Assembly: GCA_019429275.1 (NCBI GenBank) | Contig: JAHYJC010000001.1 | Coordinates: 1-64,000 of the forward strand | Direction: 5' to 3' | Length of the DNA: 64,000 bases | From: Lentimicrobium sp. | Lineage (GTDB): Bacteria; Bacteroidota; Bacteroidia; Bacteroidales; Lentimicrobiaceae | In this document: piece after piece, positions 16,497-26,060 of the stretch | Numbering within the stretch: the stretch's first letter is position 1 | Layout of the letters: every line of letters starts with the position of its first letter | Made by a program: the position numbers and the translations under genes | The notes under the pieces: model-generated | What the model was told of the DNA's origin: nothing | Databases searched by the model: none | What the model saw: only the letters and a program-made list of their open reading frames with translations

Positions 16497-17603
16497 TTAT
16501 ATCGGCGAAACAACACCCTGCTTTACCTCGAAGATGCGGTGATCAATACTCGCTGACTCAAATATTTTATTCACTCGTTCGGGTTGGGTATCGGTTATAA
16601 AAACTTGTCCGAAACTATTATCACCTACCAGATTGATCAGTTGAGATACCCTTTCGCTGTCGAGTTTATCGAAAATATCGTCTAGCAACAAAATGGGTTT
16701 AAATCCTTTAATTCCCTGAGTGTAATCAAATTGCGCCAGTTTTATCGCCAATACAAAAGATTTTTGCTGCCCCTGAGATCCAAACTTCTTTACAGGATAT
16801 CCGCCGATTGTAAATTCCAGGTCATCTTTATGAACTCCGGTTGTGGTATACCTGACCGTAAGATCGCGCTGCTGGTTGGCAGTTAAAAGTTCTCTTAGCC
16901 CTGTATTTTTAAGATCAGAATGATAGGTTATATCAACCAAATCCTTCCCATTGCTGATAAATTCAAAATATTTCCGGAAAACTGGGACAAACCCGTCAAT
17001 AAAAACGCGTCGGCATGCAAAAATGCGTGAGGCCGGAGCACTCATTTGTTCATCCCATATTTCGAGGGAAGCGTTATCAAAGTACCTGTTTTCGGCAAAA
17101 TTTTTTAGCAGTGCATTGCGCTGAGCCAGCGATTTATTGTAGGTTATCAAATCATCAAGATACAATCTGTCGAACTGCGAAATCACAGAATCAAGGTATT
17201 TGCGCCTTAGCTCACTTCCTTCGTTAATCAGGTCGCGGTCGTAGGGCGAAACCATAACCAAAGGAAATTCTCCGATATGATCGGCCAAACGATCGTATTC
17301 CTTAGAATTTATTTTAAACTGCTTTTTTTGATTTCTGCGCTGAATGCAACTTACTTCATCGGAACCATTTCCATTCCTTTCAAATTGACCATGAATGGCA
17401 AAAAACTCCTCCTCATGCCTGATGTTTTGGTTATCAACCAAATTAAAATAACTTTTGGTAAACGAAAGATAATGAATGGCGTCCAGCAGGTTCGTTTTCC
17501 CAACTCCGTTAAGTCCGGTAAAACAATTGATCTTCTCAGAAAACACCAGTGAGGCATCCGGGTAATTCTTAAAATTTATAAGTTTAAGTTTCCTGAGGTA
17601 CAT
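16497..17603 (-). CDS. recF: DNA replication and repair protein RecF
   Basis: 368 residues with all RecF/SMC-type ATPase marks: Walker A (FTGLNGVGKTNLLDAIHYLS), the ABC signature as GSQGQQKSFVLAIKLAQ, and Walker B plus D-loop as PILLLDDIFDKLD. RecF binds gapped DNA and helps RecOR load RecA. The C-terminus is of normal length. It is 6 bases after the ispH stop on the same strand and followed by the DciA-like gene, so ispH-recF-dciA form a likely operon. Confidence 0.96.
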   Translation of the reverse strand: MYLRKLKLINFKNYPDASLVFSEKINCFTGLNGVGKTNLLDAIHYLSFTKSYFNLVDNQNIRHEEEFFAIHGQFERNGNGSDEVSCIQRRNQKKQFKINSKEYDRLADHIGEFPLVMVSPYDRDLINEGSELRRKYLDSVISQFDRLYLDDLITYNKSLAQRNALLKNFAENRYFDNASLEIWDEQMSAPASRIFACRRVFIDGFVPVFRKYFEFISNGKDLVDITYHSDLKNTGLRELLTANQQRDLTVRYTTTGVHKDDLEFTIGGYPVKKFGSQGQQKSFVLAIKLAQFDYTQGIKGFKPILLLDDIFDKLDSERVSQLINLVGDNSFGQVFITDTQPERVNKIFESASIDHRIFEVKQGVVSPI

Positions 17604-17609
17604 TGTAAT

Positions 17610-18503
17610 CTACTTGATTTTGAACTTATTATAAATGAAATCAGCAACTTCCTGCAGCTGGTAATGAGGTGTTGACGTGGCCCCTGAAATTCCAATTCGA
17701 TCAGTTACGTCGAACCAATCGCCGACCTGAGAGGCATTTTCTACAACATAAGTCCGTGGATTGACCTCGTGCGAAATACCGGCAAGAAACTTACCGTTTG
17801 AGCTATCGACACCACTTACAAAGATAATGATATCATTTCGTCTGGCAAACTCTTTTAGTTCAGGAACTCTTCGGCTCATCTGCCGGCAGATGCTATTGAT
17901 AATTTTTACATTATCAGGGTTCCCTGTTATTTGAAATGAAGTTTCTTTTATAAACCGGCAAATTTCCTGATAAAGCTGATCATCGGCAGTTGTCTGGGCA
18001 AAAACATGCAAAGGTTCATCAAAGTTGAGAAGTTTAACATCCTCAAAACCTTCAACAACAACGTCATTTCCAGTAGATTGCCCCAACAATCCAACGACTT
18101 CCGGGTGCTCTTTTTTACCAAAAATCACAACTCTCCCTTTTCCTGAACTGCTTAACAAAATACTACTTTTCTTTACTTTTTGCTGTAAACGCTGAACAAA
18201 AGGGCAGGTGGCATCGAGGAAACTTTGATTATATTTATTCAGAAGGTTATAAGTTTCAGGAGGTTCACCATGGGTTCTGATGAATGCCACTTGGTTGCCG
18301 GTGCCAATCTCAGTATGATTTATGGTTGTCATTCCTTTCTTTCTCAACCGCTCAAGCTCTGTATCATTATGAATTAACTTTCCCAGGCATTGCAATTGTT
18401 CTCCCTGCTCAAGTTTTTCTTCAGCAAAACGAATTGCTCTGTTCACACCCGAACAAAATCCGGAAGTTAAATCAATTTCAATTTGAGGAATTGAATTATT
18501 CAT
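17610..18503 (-). CDS. ispH: 4-hydroxy-3-methylbut-2-enyl diphosphate reductase IspH
   Basis: 297 residues from the ATG at 18503. The last step of the MEP pathway gives IPP and DMAPP. The three cluster Cys are in SGFCSGVNRAI, DATCPFVQRLQ and NSICRQMSRR. The substrate-binding His residues are in LIHNDTELERL, THGEPPETY and KEHPEVVG. The GEPPETY and ICRQ variants are the usual Bacteroidota form. A longer frame to 18533 is open, but the -7 box at 18530-18523 lies within it, so the shorter start is right. It heads a likely operon with recF. Confidence 0.95.
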   Translation of the reverse strand: MNNSIPQIEIDLTSGFCSGVNRAIRFAEEKLEQGEQLQCLGKLIHNDTELERLRKKGMTTINHTEIGTGNQVAFIRTHGEPPETYNLLNKYNQSFLDATCPFVQRLQQKVKKSSILLSSSGKGRVVIFGKKEHPEVVGLLGQSTGNDVVVEGFEDVKLLNFDEPLHVFAQTTADDQLYQEICRFIKETSFQITGNPDNVKIINSICRQMSRRVPELKEFARRNDIIIFVSGVDSSNGKFLAGISHEVNPRTYVVENASQVGDWFDVTDRIGISGATSTPHYQLQEVADFIYNKFKIK

Positions 18504-18522
18504 GACACAAAAGTACAAAATG

Positions 18523-18530
18523 CAAAGATA
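18523..18530 (-). promoter_or_regulatory. -7 box for ispH
   Basis: TATCTTTG on the minus strand fits TAnnTTTG, 20 bases before the ispH ATG at 18503. Confidence 0.5.
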
Positions 18531-18625
18531 CACTGTCCTGGCTCAGTGGTCTGATTTCAAAGACAGTTGAGCACTTTAAGAACGCTCTATAATTATCTTA
18601 TCTTTAATTGAATCCCGCCTGTTTC

Positions 18626-19687
18626 CTATTTGCTTCCGGCAAAATCAGACAAGTTGAAGGCGATACTTATAAAATTGGGTGAACCTGCCAGATGATAGGC
18701 GGAGCGGGCATAGGAGAAATTAAATTTGGATACCCTGAATCCAAAACCCCACGAAAAACCGACTGTACCCCTTCTGCTCTCCAGCTTCATTTCCTGCCTG
18801 CGTTGATAATTATAACCTAAGCGCACGCTTAAATTCTTACCAGGCAGAAACTCACCTCCAATCGCCACGTGCCGCATGGCTTTATCAGCAAATTCTCCGG
18901 CTTTACTTTTTGTTTTTACCTCGCCGGTAAAAGGATCCACAACATCTTCAGCAGGATCGTAATAGGTAAGGTCCCATTTCTGAAGATTTGTCAGCAAAAT
19001 AGAATAGCGAAATGGGAGGTGCTGCAATCTTTTCGAAAGTCCTAATTGAAGTTCGAAAGGCAAAGGCTCATTATTTCCTGATGTGTAAGTAGTGAGTTGC
19101 CGGCCTATATTACGCGCAATAAGCGATGTTGTAAAACCTGAGCGGGCATGATAGGTACCTGCAACATCGACACCTAATCCAACAGAATTATAAGTTTCAA
19201 AAGCCGAGTAAATCGTTTTCAGGTTGGCTCCAATGCTGAAGAGTGAGTCGAGTCGACGCCCCCAGCCCAAAACCAGGGCAAATTCCCCTGCGGAAAATTC
19301 ACCGGCATCTTCAGGAATAATTCCGGTTTCATCGGTGTAATCAAATCTGCCATAATTTATGTATTGCATACTTGCCGCAAGACTACCAATTTTATCGTAT
19401 GTTCTTGAATAACTGACAAATCCAGAATTAATATCAGCAAAATAATCCACAAAATTCAGGGAAATGGAATTATGCATTTCGCTATTAATAAGTGAAGGAT
19501 TATTAAGCCCGACAGAAAGATCATTATCGGCAATGGCTACAAAATTTCCACCTAAAGCAACTACCCGTGGAGAATTTGGAAGATTCAGGAAACGGTAGGT
19601 ACTTGTTCCGCCAATCTGGGCACTAGCAACAAAAGCAGTAAAAACCTGAATAAATGAAATGAATATTACAAATAATCGAACTGTCAC
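18626..19687 (-). CDS. porQ: Type IX secretion system protein PorQ
   Basis: The protein belongs to the PorQ family, marked by GGTSTYRFLNLPNSPR, VALGGNFVAIADND and GLNNPSLIN, then a beta-barrel body (YGRFDYTDETG, LGYNYQRRQEMKL). PorQ helps attach type IX cargo to the outer surface. The frame is open to an ATG at 19717, but that ATG lies inside a perfect TAAATTTG -7 box. A GTG at 19687 gives a normal signal peptide (VTVRLFVIFISFIQVF..VASAQ), so I chose it (353 residues). Two proteins with type IX sorting domains occur at 59314-63684. Confidence 0.9.
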   Translation of the reverse strand: MTVRLFVIFISFIQVFTAFVASAQIGGTSTYRFLNLPNSPRVVALGGNFVAIADNDLSVGLNNPSLINSEMHNSISLNFVDYFADINSGFVSYSRTYDKIGSLAASMQYINYGRFDYTDETGIIPEDAGEFSAGEFALVLGWGRRLDSLFSIGANLKTIYSAFETYNSVGLGVDVAGTYHARSGFTTSLIARNIGRQLTTYTSGNNEPLPFELQLGLSKRLQHLPFRYSILLTNLQKWDLTYYDPAEDVVDPFTGEVKTKSKAGEFADKAMRHVAIGGEFLPGKNLSVRLGYNYQRRQEMKLESRRGTVGFSWGFGFRVSKFNFSYARSAYHLAGSPNFISIAFNLSDFAGSK

Positions 19688-19714
19688 GTTATAAGATTTT
19701 GTTGAGAACTGCAG

Positions 19715-19722
19715 CAAATTTA
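19715..19722 (-). promoter_or_regulatory. -7 box for porQ
   Basis: TAAATTTG on the minus strand fits TAnnTTTG. Expected transcription start is near 19709, about 22 bases before the GTG at 19687. Confidence 0.5.
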
Positions 19723-19886
19723 ACGCTGAATAAATAACACTGGTTCTGAAACGCAGTTCTTCGTTGATTATTGCAGGTCAATATGTAATAATGTTTGGGC
19801 TCTGTTAGAATTTTCTGCCATCTAAAACACCTCATCAAAACCAGTTAAAAACTGTAACATAAAAGGCATGAGTTTTCATTCAAGAA

Positions 19887-22154
19887 CTAACTGCTGATTT
19901 GTTTTCTGATAAGATTTAAAGCGCTTCCTGCTCTATACCAATCAATCTGTGAGTCATTATAGGTATGATTTACCATGAGTGAATCCTTTGTTCCGTCAGC
20001 ATGTTCGGCGACAATGGTCAATGGTTTGCCTGCCTGAAAATCAGTAAGTCCAACAACTGAAATCAAGTCATCTTCAAGAATTTTATCATAATCAGACTTA
20101 TTGACGAATGTGAGTGCAAGCATGCCTTGTTTCTTGAGGTTGGTTTCATGAATTCGGGCAAATGACTTCACAATCACAACTTTAACCCCAAGATGCCTCG
20201 GTTCCATAGCTGCATGTTCGCGCGATGATCCTTCCCCATAATTCTCATCACCAACAACTATCGAACTAATTCCCATAGCTTTATATGCCCTTGCCACGGA
20301 TGGCACTGCATCGTACTTATCTGAAAGGATATTTTTAACAAGATTGGTCTGATTATTAAAATAATTTACGGCTCCAATGAGCATATTGTCCGAAATATTG
20401 TCAAGATGTCCTCTGAACCTTAGCCAGGGCCCTGCCATAGAAATATGGTCAGTGGTGCATTTGCCCTTTGCCTTGATCAATAGTCGCATTCCATGCAAAT
20501 CCTTTCCATCCCAGGCCGGGAAAGGTTGCAGTAACTGCAACCGTTTTGAATCAGGTTTTACAACCACACTCATATGACTCCCATCTTCGGGAGGGGCAAC
20601 ATATCCTGCATCCTGAACATCAAAACCATTGGGAGGCAGTTCAAGCCCCTCAGGCAAATCGAGCGAAACCCATTCACCTTCCTCGTTGAGTAATTTGTCA
20701 GTCAACGGATTAAACGTCAGCGTTCCTGCTATGGTCATTGCTGTAACCATCTCGGGCGATGCTACAAAACCATGGGTATTTGGATTTCCATCGTTTCGTT
20801 TGGCGAAGTTTCTGTTGAAAGAGGTAATAATAGAATTTTTTCTGAAAGGATCATCGGTATGCCTTTTCCATTGTCCTATACATGGGCCGCAGGCGTTAGA
20901 CATAACCACTCCGCCAATTTCCTCAAAAACATCAAGAAGGCCATCGCGTTGGGTGGTAAATCTTATCTGCTCCGATCCTGGAGTAATGATAAACTCGGTT
21001 TTAACCTTCAATTTTTTTTCTTTAGCCTGCCGGGCAACAGATGCAGCACGGGTAAGGTCTTCGTAGGATGAATTGGTGCAGGATCCAATCAACCCCACTT
21101 CCAAAGTCAAAGGATATTCTTTCTCTTTTGCGATTTTTACAAACTCCGAAATTCCGTATGCTGCATCAGGGGTAAAAGGTCCGTTGATATGCGGTTCAAG
21201 CTCGGAAAGATTGATTTCGATCAATTGGTCAAAATATTTTTCAGGGTGGGTGTATACTTCCTCGTCAGCCCGCAAATCTTCAATAATTTTGTCGGCCAAT
21301 TCGGCCACTTTTTCTCTTCCAGTCTCTTTCAGATAGGCACTCATCTTTGTGTCATAACCAAAGATGGAGGTAGTGGCTCCGATTTCAGCACCCATATTAC
21401 AAATGGTTCCTTTTCCTGTTGCTGAGATTGAATCGGCTCCATCGCCAAAATATTCAACGATTGCACCTGTTCCACCTTTTACAGTTAATATTCCGGCAAC
21501 TTTCAGAATCACATCCTTGGCTGATGTCCAGCCGTTTAGCCTGCCTGTAAGTTTTACACCAATAAGTTTGGGCATTTTCAGCTCCCAGGCCATTCCGGCC
21601 ATAACATCCACAGCATCAGCACCTCCAACGCCAATAGCAATCATGCCTAAGCCACCTGCATTTACTGTGTGTGAATCAGTACCTATCATCATGCCGCCAG
21701 GAAATGCATAGTTTTCAAGCACAACCTGATGTATAATTCCTGCGCCCGGTTTCCAGAATCCGATTCCGTATTTGTTCGAAACTGATTGCAAAAAGTCGAA
21801 AACTTCCTTGTTTTGCTCCAGAGCAAAATCAAGATCGGCTTTGGCACCTGTCTGCGCCTGTATGAGATGGTCGCAATGCACCGTTGAAGGGACTGCCGTT
21901 TTGTTTCTGCCTGCATTCATAAACTGAAGCAATGCCATCTGCGCAGTTGCATCCTGCATGGCCACCCTATCGGGCGCAAAGTTCACATAATCAAAACTTC
22001 TTTTATATTCCTGAGCAGGAAGGCCTTCGAATAGATGGGCGTATAAAATTTTTTCGCTCAGTGTAAGTGAGCGTCCTGTAAGTTTTCGGGCTGCTTTAAC
22101 TCTTTCGGGTAGCAAAGAATAAACTTTCTGAATTAAATCGAGATCAAATACCAT
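19887..22154 (-). CDS. acn: Aconitate hydratase
   Basis: 755 residues from the ATG at 22154 ([12 protein letters not shown]); an ATG at 22169 is also open. It converts citrate to isocitrate in the TCA cycle through a 4Fe-4S cluster. Cluster Cys residues are in [16 protein letters not shown] and [11 protein letters not shown]. Substrate-binding segments include [31 protein letters not shown] and [14 protein letters not shown]. The domain order and length match the mitochondrial-type aconitase common in this phylum, not AcnB. It stands alone between porQ and a conserved hypothetical gene. The divergence from neighbours is unremarkable. Confidence 0.96.
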   Translation of the reverse strand: MVFDLDLIQKVYSLLPERVKAARKLTGRSLTLSEKILYAHLFEGLPAQEYKRSFDYVNFAPDRVAMQDATAQMALLQFMNAGRNKTAVPSTVHCDHLIQAQTGAKADLDFALEQNKEVFDFLQSVSNKYGIGFWKPGAGIIHQVVLENYAFPGGMMIGTDSHTVNAGGLGMIAIGVGGADAVDVMAGMAWELKMPKLIGVKLTGRLNGWTSAKDVILKVAGILTVKGGTGAIVEYFGDGADSISATGKGTICNMGAEIGATTSIFGYDTKMSAYLKETGREKVAELADKIIEDLRADEEVYTHPEKYFDQLIEINLSELEPHINGPFTPDAAYGISEFVKIAKEKEYPLTLEVGLIGSCTNSSYEDLTRAASVARQAKEKKLKVKTEFIITPGSEQIRFTTQRDGLLDVFEEIGGVVMSNACGPCIGQWKRHTDDPFRKNSIITSFNRNFAKRNDGNPNTHGFVASPEMVTAMTIAGTLTFNPLTDKLLNEEGEWVSLDLPEGLELPPNGFDVQDAGYVAPPEDGSHMSVVVKPDSKRLQLLQPFPAWDGKDLHGMRLLIKAKGKCTTDHISMAGPWLRFRGHLDNISDNMLIGAVNYFNNQTNLVKNILSDKYDAVPSVARAYKAMGISSIVVGDENYGEGSSREHAAMEPRHLGVKVVIVKSFARIHETNLKKQGMLALTFVNKSDYDKILEDDLISVVGLTDFQAGKPLTIVAEHADGTKDSLMVNHTYNDSQIDWYRAGSALNLIRKQISS

Positions 22155-22323
22155 AAAATGTGTTTTCAAAAATTGGTGAAGTAATAATTAGTCATTTTGT
22201 TGAAAGTTTGCAATTCCAGCCAAAACATGCAATTAAATGGTAAAATATTTGGCTGTATCAAGGATTCAGAGGCAACAACAGTCAAAACAAAATAAAGTTT
22301 TGGCTGACATTTGCCTTAAATGG

Positions 22324-22857
22324 TCAGGAACCTTTGTCACCCACAAAATAATCGACTTTATCTTTAAAAAGAACGTTAAAAGTAGTGAGGCTTCCGTATA
22401 TACGTGTAATGTATTGCTGAATGTTGAGTTTATCTTCATCGTTCAGTGTACTTGAATTAACTCTCTGTTCAAGCACTCTTAACCTATCACGTACCATTAC
22501 TATTTTGTGAAAAAATGCATCTATAGGAATTTCCTTTTCTTTAAGTGAAGTATCACCAGGATATAGCACCATCTTTCCTCCTATCCATTTTTGTCCCATT
22601 GGGACTGTTTCCTGAAGGTCGGTAAAACGGCGAAGAACCCTGATAAGACTTTTTTCTATTTTTTCATAAGTCACAATTTCAGGAGGGGTTTCAATGGCTT
22701 CCATTACCCTGAGTCCCTGAAAATCGCGCTGAATGATTCGGGTACCATTTTCAATAAAAGTAATTTCCCAGGCTTCTGTCCGCACCTGTATGATCACTCC
22801 TTTTCCAAATTGAGGGTGTTCAACCCTTGAACCAACGCCCAGATTTAATTCGTCCAT
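22324..22857 (-). CDS. Conserved hypothetical protein with SH3/CarD-like N-terminus
   Basis: 177 residues. Residues 5-50 (LGVGSRVEHPQFGKGVIIQV...) resemble the small barrel seen at the C-terminus of UvrD/PcrA helicases and in CarD-like proteins that bind RNA polymerase. The rest is helical, with an ERIEKSL-like amphipathic stretch and no catalytic motif. Function unknown. It lies 10 bases after coaE on the same strand, so it is co-transcribed with the coaE-ybbR-yajC group. A role in transcription or DNA repair is possible from the N-terminal likeness only. Confidence 0.7.
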   Translation of the reverse strand: MDELNLGVGSRVEHPQFGKGVIIQVRTEAWEITFIENGTRIIQRDFQGLRVMEAIETPPEIVTYEKIEKSLIRVLRRFTDLQETVPMGQKWIGGKMVLYPGDTSLKEKEIPIDAFFHKIVMVRDRLRVLEQRVNSSTLNDEDKLNIQQYITRIYGSLTTFNVLFKDKVDYFVGDKGS

Positions 22858-22867
22858 GATTCATTCA

Positions 22868-23467
22868 TTATTTCTTAATTTCTGATATTTTCAATAATTC
22901 GTAGTGTATTTTTAGCACCTGAGGAATAACAATATCAACATCACTATTGTTGACAACGAAATTGGATTTTTCGATTTTCAAATGTTCTGGCCATTGATTT
23001 TCAATACGTGAAAGTACCTCTTCACGGTTAAATCCATCGCGTTGAATTACCCTGGCAATCCTTTCTTCCTCGGGAGCAGCTACAACAACAATTGAATCAA
23101 AGAGACTGTAAAATCCTGATTCAAAAATAATCGCTGATTCCTGTATTATATAGGGTTTATCAGTTTGTCCTTCGGCCCACAGTAAAAAATGCTGCCTGAC
23201 TCTTGGATGAATGATGGTGTTTAATTCCTGTAACTTTTTCACATTCCCGAATGCTTTTGATGCCAGCTTGCGTCTGTCGATTGTACCTTCAGCTGAAAGA
23301 ATTTCGGTTCCGGCCATTTTTGTAACAAGAGATATTACTTCGGGAGTATCCAGAAATTTTTTTGCCTCAACATCTGCAATATAAACCGGCACACCAAGTC
23401 TGTTAAAGAGACTTGCTATGGTGGATTTTCCGCTACCTATGCTTCCGGTTAGACCAATTTTTAACAT
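22868..23467 (-). CDS. coaE: Dephospho-CoA kinase CoaE
   Basis: 199 residues from the ATG at 23467 (MLKIGLTGSIGSGKST). It catalyses the last step of CoA synthesis, ATP-dependent phosphorylation of the ribose 3'-OH. The P-loop GSIGSGKST, the YIADVEAKKFL CoA-domain segment, HPRVRQHF and the lid ERIARVIQRDG are all present. A longer frame to 23482 adds five residues. It follows the YbbR-like gene after 146 bases. Confidence 0.95.
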   Translation of the reverse strand: MLKIGLTGSIGSGKSTIASLFNRLGVPVYIADVEAKKFLDTPEVISLVTKMAGTEILSAEGTIDRRKLASKAFGNVKKLQELNTIIHPRVRQHFLLWAEGQTDKPYIIQESAIIFESGFYSLFDSIVVVAAPEEERIARVIQRDGFNREEVLSRIENQWPEHLKIEKSNFVVNNSDVDIVIPQVLKIHYELLKISEIKK

Positions 23468-23613
23468 GCATCTGGCAATCAAAATACAAACCTACATGAA
23501 ATTATCGAAAAATCAACGGAAAGAAACGAAATTCTGAGATGTAAGCAGGTTAAAATCAATTAACCGGCCTTAACTTCCTCATTTAAAAACGCTGCCAGGT
23601 TTGATCTGTTGCT

Positions 23614-24621
23614 TTACTTTATTATCAGATATTCTACCATATCGGGTTCTATTTTAATAACCTTCACAAACGAAGGCGCAGTACCAACTGTCACCGGAAT
23701 TCGGTTTCGGTTTGTTTCTTTCCCTGATTCCGGATCAGCAAACAGTGTAAACATAGAAGGATCGAGGCGGGTGTAATCTTTCATTGCAACAAGACATATT
23801 ATTTCGACTTTTTCGGGAAAGGTCCTGTAAGATGAACCTTTCAGCTTGTTGACATTCATTCTTACCGGAACTTCAATTTTTGCTTCGGTAAATTTTTCCA
23901 CTTCCAGTTTAATTTCAACACTATCTGATGAAAAACTTATCGGAGGGTAAAATTCAGGTTTTATAAGCGCAAGTTTTTCTATAAGCCCTGACTTCAGACT
24001 GCTATAGGTTTTTTGTTCGGTCGATATAGACCTAATGGTGTCAACAATATTTTTCAGACCACTTATCCAGATTGAATCAGGGTTGATACTGACAGAGTCG
24101 TAAAGTTGGTATTGCCTGGAAAATTTGAGAGAAACATCGGGTTTAACAACCACAAGTTTTGTCCAGGTTTTTTCAAAAATAAAGTGTAAAGTATCAGGTT
24201 CAATTGCCAGTATCTCGACACCTGAAGGCAACTGGCTTGAAAATGTACTGAAATTTCTGGATGTTCTCAAATAGCCAAAGTACTGATCTGCTTTACGGTG
24301 CAGATTTAAATTGCGCAATTCGATTTGCAATGGCTTCGTCCTTGCTTTAATCATACGCGAGTAGAAATCGATGCCAGTTGCTTTTACTGTTATTGATATC
24401 ACTGAATCGGCATTCGATGTCAGAATTTTACCTTTTGGTAGAGAAGCCGCTTCAACATCAAAATTAATTTTCACCTCATATTCATAGGTGAGTTTAATCA
24501 TGCCCCACATAATTGCCGAGAATAGCAAGCAAATCAAAAAAACGGAAAGCTTTGTACGAAGCTTTCCGTCATTTGGTTTTGTTATTCTGGCAAATTGCGT
24601 TAGGATATATCTTTTCACCAT
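23614..24621 (-). CDS. YbbR/CdaR-like protein
   Basis: 335 residues: a short cytoplasmic N-terminus (KLRTKLSVFLICLLFSA, one membrane helix about residues 25-45) followed by an extracytoplasmic region of repeated YbbR-type beta domains. Segments such as LPKGKILTSNADSVISITVKA and PESGK..RIPVTV-type strands repeat. YbbR/CdaR proteins in Firmicutes regulate the cyclic di-AMP synthase; here that role is not shown. In this phylum the gene usually sits between yajC and coaE, as it does here, and may relate to the envelope. The stop lies 146 bases before coaE. Confidence 0.8.
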   Translation of the reverse strand: MVKRYILTQFARITKPNDGKLRTKLSVFLICLLFSAIMWGMIKLTYEYEVKINFDVEAASLPKGKILTSNADSVISITVKATGIDFYSRMIKARTKPLQIELRNLNLHRKADQYFGYLRTSRNFSTFSSQLPSGVEILAIEPDTLHFIFEKTWTKLVVVKPDVSLKFSRQYQLYDSVSINPDSIWISGLKNIVDTIRSISTEQKTYSSLKSGLIEKLALIKPEFYPPISFSSDSVEIKLEVEKFTEAKIEVPVRMNVNKLKGSSYRTFPEKVEIICLVAMKDYTRLDPSMFTLFADPESGKETNRNRIPVTVGTAPSFVKVIKIEPDMVEYLIIK

Positions 24622-24660
24622 CCCGGAAGATTATAGGTTAAAGATTTGAGGTTGCAGAAC

Positions 24661-24981
24661 CTATTTCTGCTGATTGCCCAGCTGGTCAGCAGCATCACCT
24701 GCAATAGCAGTTTTCTCAACGCGAAGTCTCGATCCATCTTCTACTTCAATTGTAAAAGTAGTATCCTGAACTTCAACTATTTTACCATGGATTCCACCAA
24801 TGGTAACAATTTTATCTCCTTTTTTCAGCGCCTCCCTGTATTTGCGGGTTTCTTTTGCCTTTTTAGCCTGAGGTCTGATGAAAAAGAAGTAAAAAACAAC
24901 CATTAAAAGTGCGAGCAGTATAAAAGAGCTGTATCCGCCTCCCCCTTCTGTTGGGGCCATTAATAATGTTGATGTGAGCAT
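24661..24981 (-). CDS. yajC: Preprotein translocase subunit YajC
   Basis: 106 residues from the ATG at 24981 (MLTSTLLMAPTEGGGG). One membrane helix (LLALLMVVFYFFFIRPQAKK) is followed by the conserved cytoplasmic part KKGDKIVTIGGIHGKIVEV. YajC associates with SecDF and the Sec translocon. A longer frame to 25038 is open but overlaps the DUF1573 gene and lacks conserved residues. The gene follows DUF1573 by 28 bases. Confidence 0.95.
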   Translation of the reverse strand: MLTSTLLMAPTEGGGGYSSFILLALLMVVFYFFFIRPQAKKAKETRKYREALKKGDKIVTIGGIHGKIVEVQDTTFTIEVEDGSRLRVEKTAIAGDAADQLGNQQK

Positions 24982-25009
24982 TTTATAATTTTTAGGTTTA
25001 ACAATAAAT

Positions 25010-25495
25010 TCACTTACGCAATTCTTCGGGAAGCACAACTTCAGCCTTAATCCTCAACACCTGAGAATTGGGCTGAGTGTTACTTAAAATGGTGATGGTT
25101 TTATTCTGGAAGCCACGCCGGTTCTCAGAATCAAATTTTACATCAATTTTGCTGGTTTCTCCGGGCCTTATTGGTGTTTTTGGAAAATCAGGCACCGTGC
25201 AGCCACATGATGAGCTAACTTTGGATAATATTAAATCTGATTTCCCACTATTTTTAAACTTGAAGCTATAAGCAACTTTTTCGCCCTGAATTATCCTGCC
25301 GAAATCATGAAAATCTTTATCAAACTCAAGAACGGGCATGTTTCCGGTTTCTTTACCACTGGCGGTATTAGGATTTTTAACAATATCGCCGGTAAGCAGT
25401 TCCTCGCTTCCACTGCGGCTTCCACACGAAGATGAAAAAATAAACAGTATCAAAAAAATACCCGCTGAAATTAATAAGTGAAATATCTTTTTCAT
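25010..25495 (-). CDS. DUF1573 lipoprotein
   Basis: 161 residues. The N-terminal signal ends in FSSSC, so it is a lipoprotein. The body is a DUF1573 Ig-like domain with KDFHDFGRIIQGEKVAYSF, KVSSSCGCTVPDFPKTPI and GETSKIDVKF. DUF1573 proteins are common envelope proteins in Bacteroidota, with no settled function. The Cys-Gly-Cys motif (SSCGCTV) may bind metal or form disulfides. It sits at the head of the yajC-ybbR-coaE group with its own -7 box upstream. Confidence 0.9.
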   Translation of the reverse strand: MKKIFHLLISAGIFLILFIFSSSCGSRSGSEELLTGDIVKNPNTASGKETGNMPVLEFDKDFHDFGRIIQGEKVAYSFKFKNSGKSDLILSKVSSSCGCTVPDFPKTPIRPGETSKIDVKFDSENRRGFQNKTITILSNTQPNSQVLRIKAEVVLPEELRK

Positions 25496-25531
25496 AATCA
25501 GGAAATCGTTATTAAATTAATTACTGGTTTG

Positions 25532-25539
25532 CAAAAATA
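25532..25539 (-). promoter_or_regulatory. -7 box for the DUF1573-yajC group
   Basis: TATTTTTG on the minus strand fits TAnnTTTG, 36 bases before the DUF1573 ATG at 25495. Confidence 0.45.
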
Positions 25540-25602
25540 GTCAAAAACAGCACGCCCCGAACCAATCTTCGGGCAAACCACACTTTGCAATTTATAATTG
25601 GA

Positions 25603-26052
25603 TTAAAAGTTGGGGATTTCAGACAAATCACGAATTATAAAAACATCGTATTCGCCCAGTGGCTTAAATCCTGAAGTTTTATATAGGCGCAGAGCCACCT
25701 CGTTTTGATGGTGAACCTCAATTTTTATCTGATATCCATCTTTCTTAGCCTTTATTAAACTTGCACTCAGCAACATTTTGGAAAGACCTCTGCCCCTATA
25801 TTGCAGATCAATTCCAAAGTGGTGAAGATATGTGCGGCGTTTATCGTTGGTAAGCCATGATGTACCTATGATTTTACCAGTTTCATTACATAACAAAAGG
25901 AGGTGGCCACCATTTATCAGGGTTTGTTCAATAACCTCAGCATCATCGCCCCGGTGTTTGCCGCCAAGCCCATTTTCATTCCAAAAATTATTGACTTCCT
26001 CATAATCTGAGTGAAGGTAATCGCGCAAGTAACAACCAGTTTCGGATGACAT
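25603..26052 (-). CDS. GNAT-family N-acetyltransferase
   Basis: 149 residues covering one GNAT fold. The acetyl-CoA pyrophosphate loop is LQYRGRGLSKMLL (R/Q-x-x-G-x-G/A form), with the beta-bulge region LRLYKTSGFKPLGEY near the end. The substrate amine is unknown. It sits 8 bases after nusB on the same strand and is likely co-transcribed with it. It shows no RimI-type C-terminal signature. Confidence 0.85.
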   Translation of the reverse strand: MSSETGCYLRDYLHSDYEEVNNFWNENGLGGKHRGDDAEVIEQTLINGGHLLLLCNETGKIIGTSWLTNDKRRTYLHHFGIDLQYRGRGLSKMLLSASLIKAKKDGYQIKIEVHHQNEVALRLYKTSGFKPLGEYDVFIIRDLSEIPNF

Positions 26053-26060
26053 AGTTATTT

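Noticed and set aside
20629-21711. Long plus-strand open frames opposite aconitase
   Set aside because: They are antisense shadows of the aconitase gene with Ser/Pro-rich, low-complexity composition.
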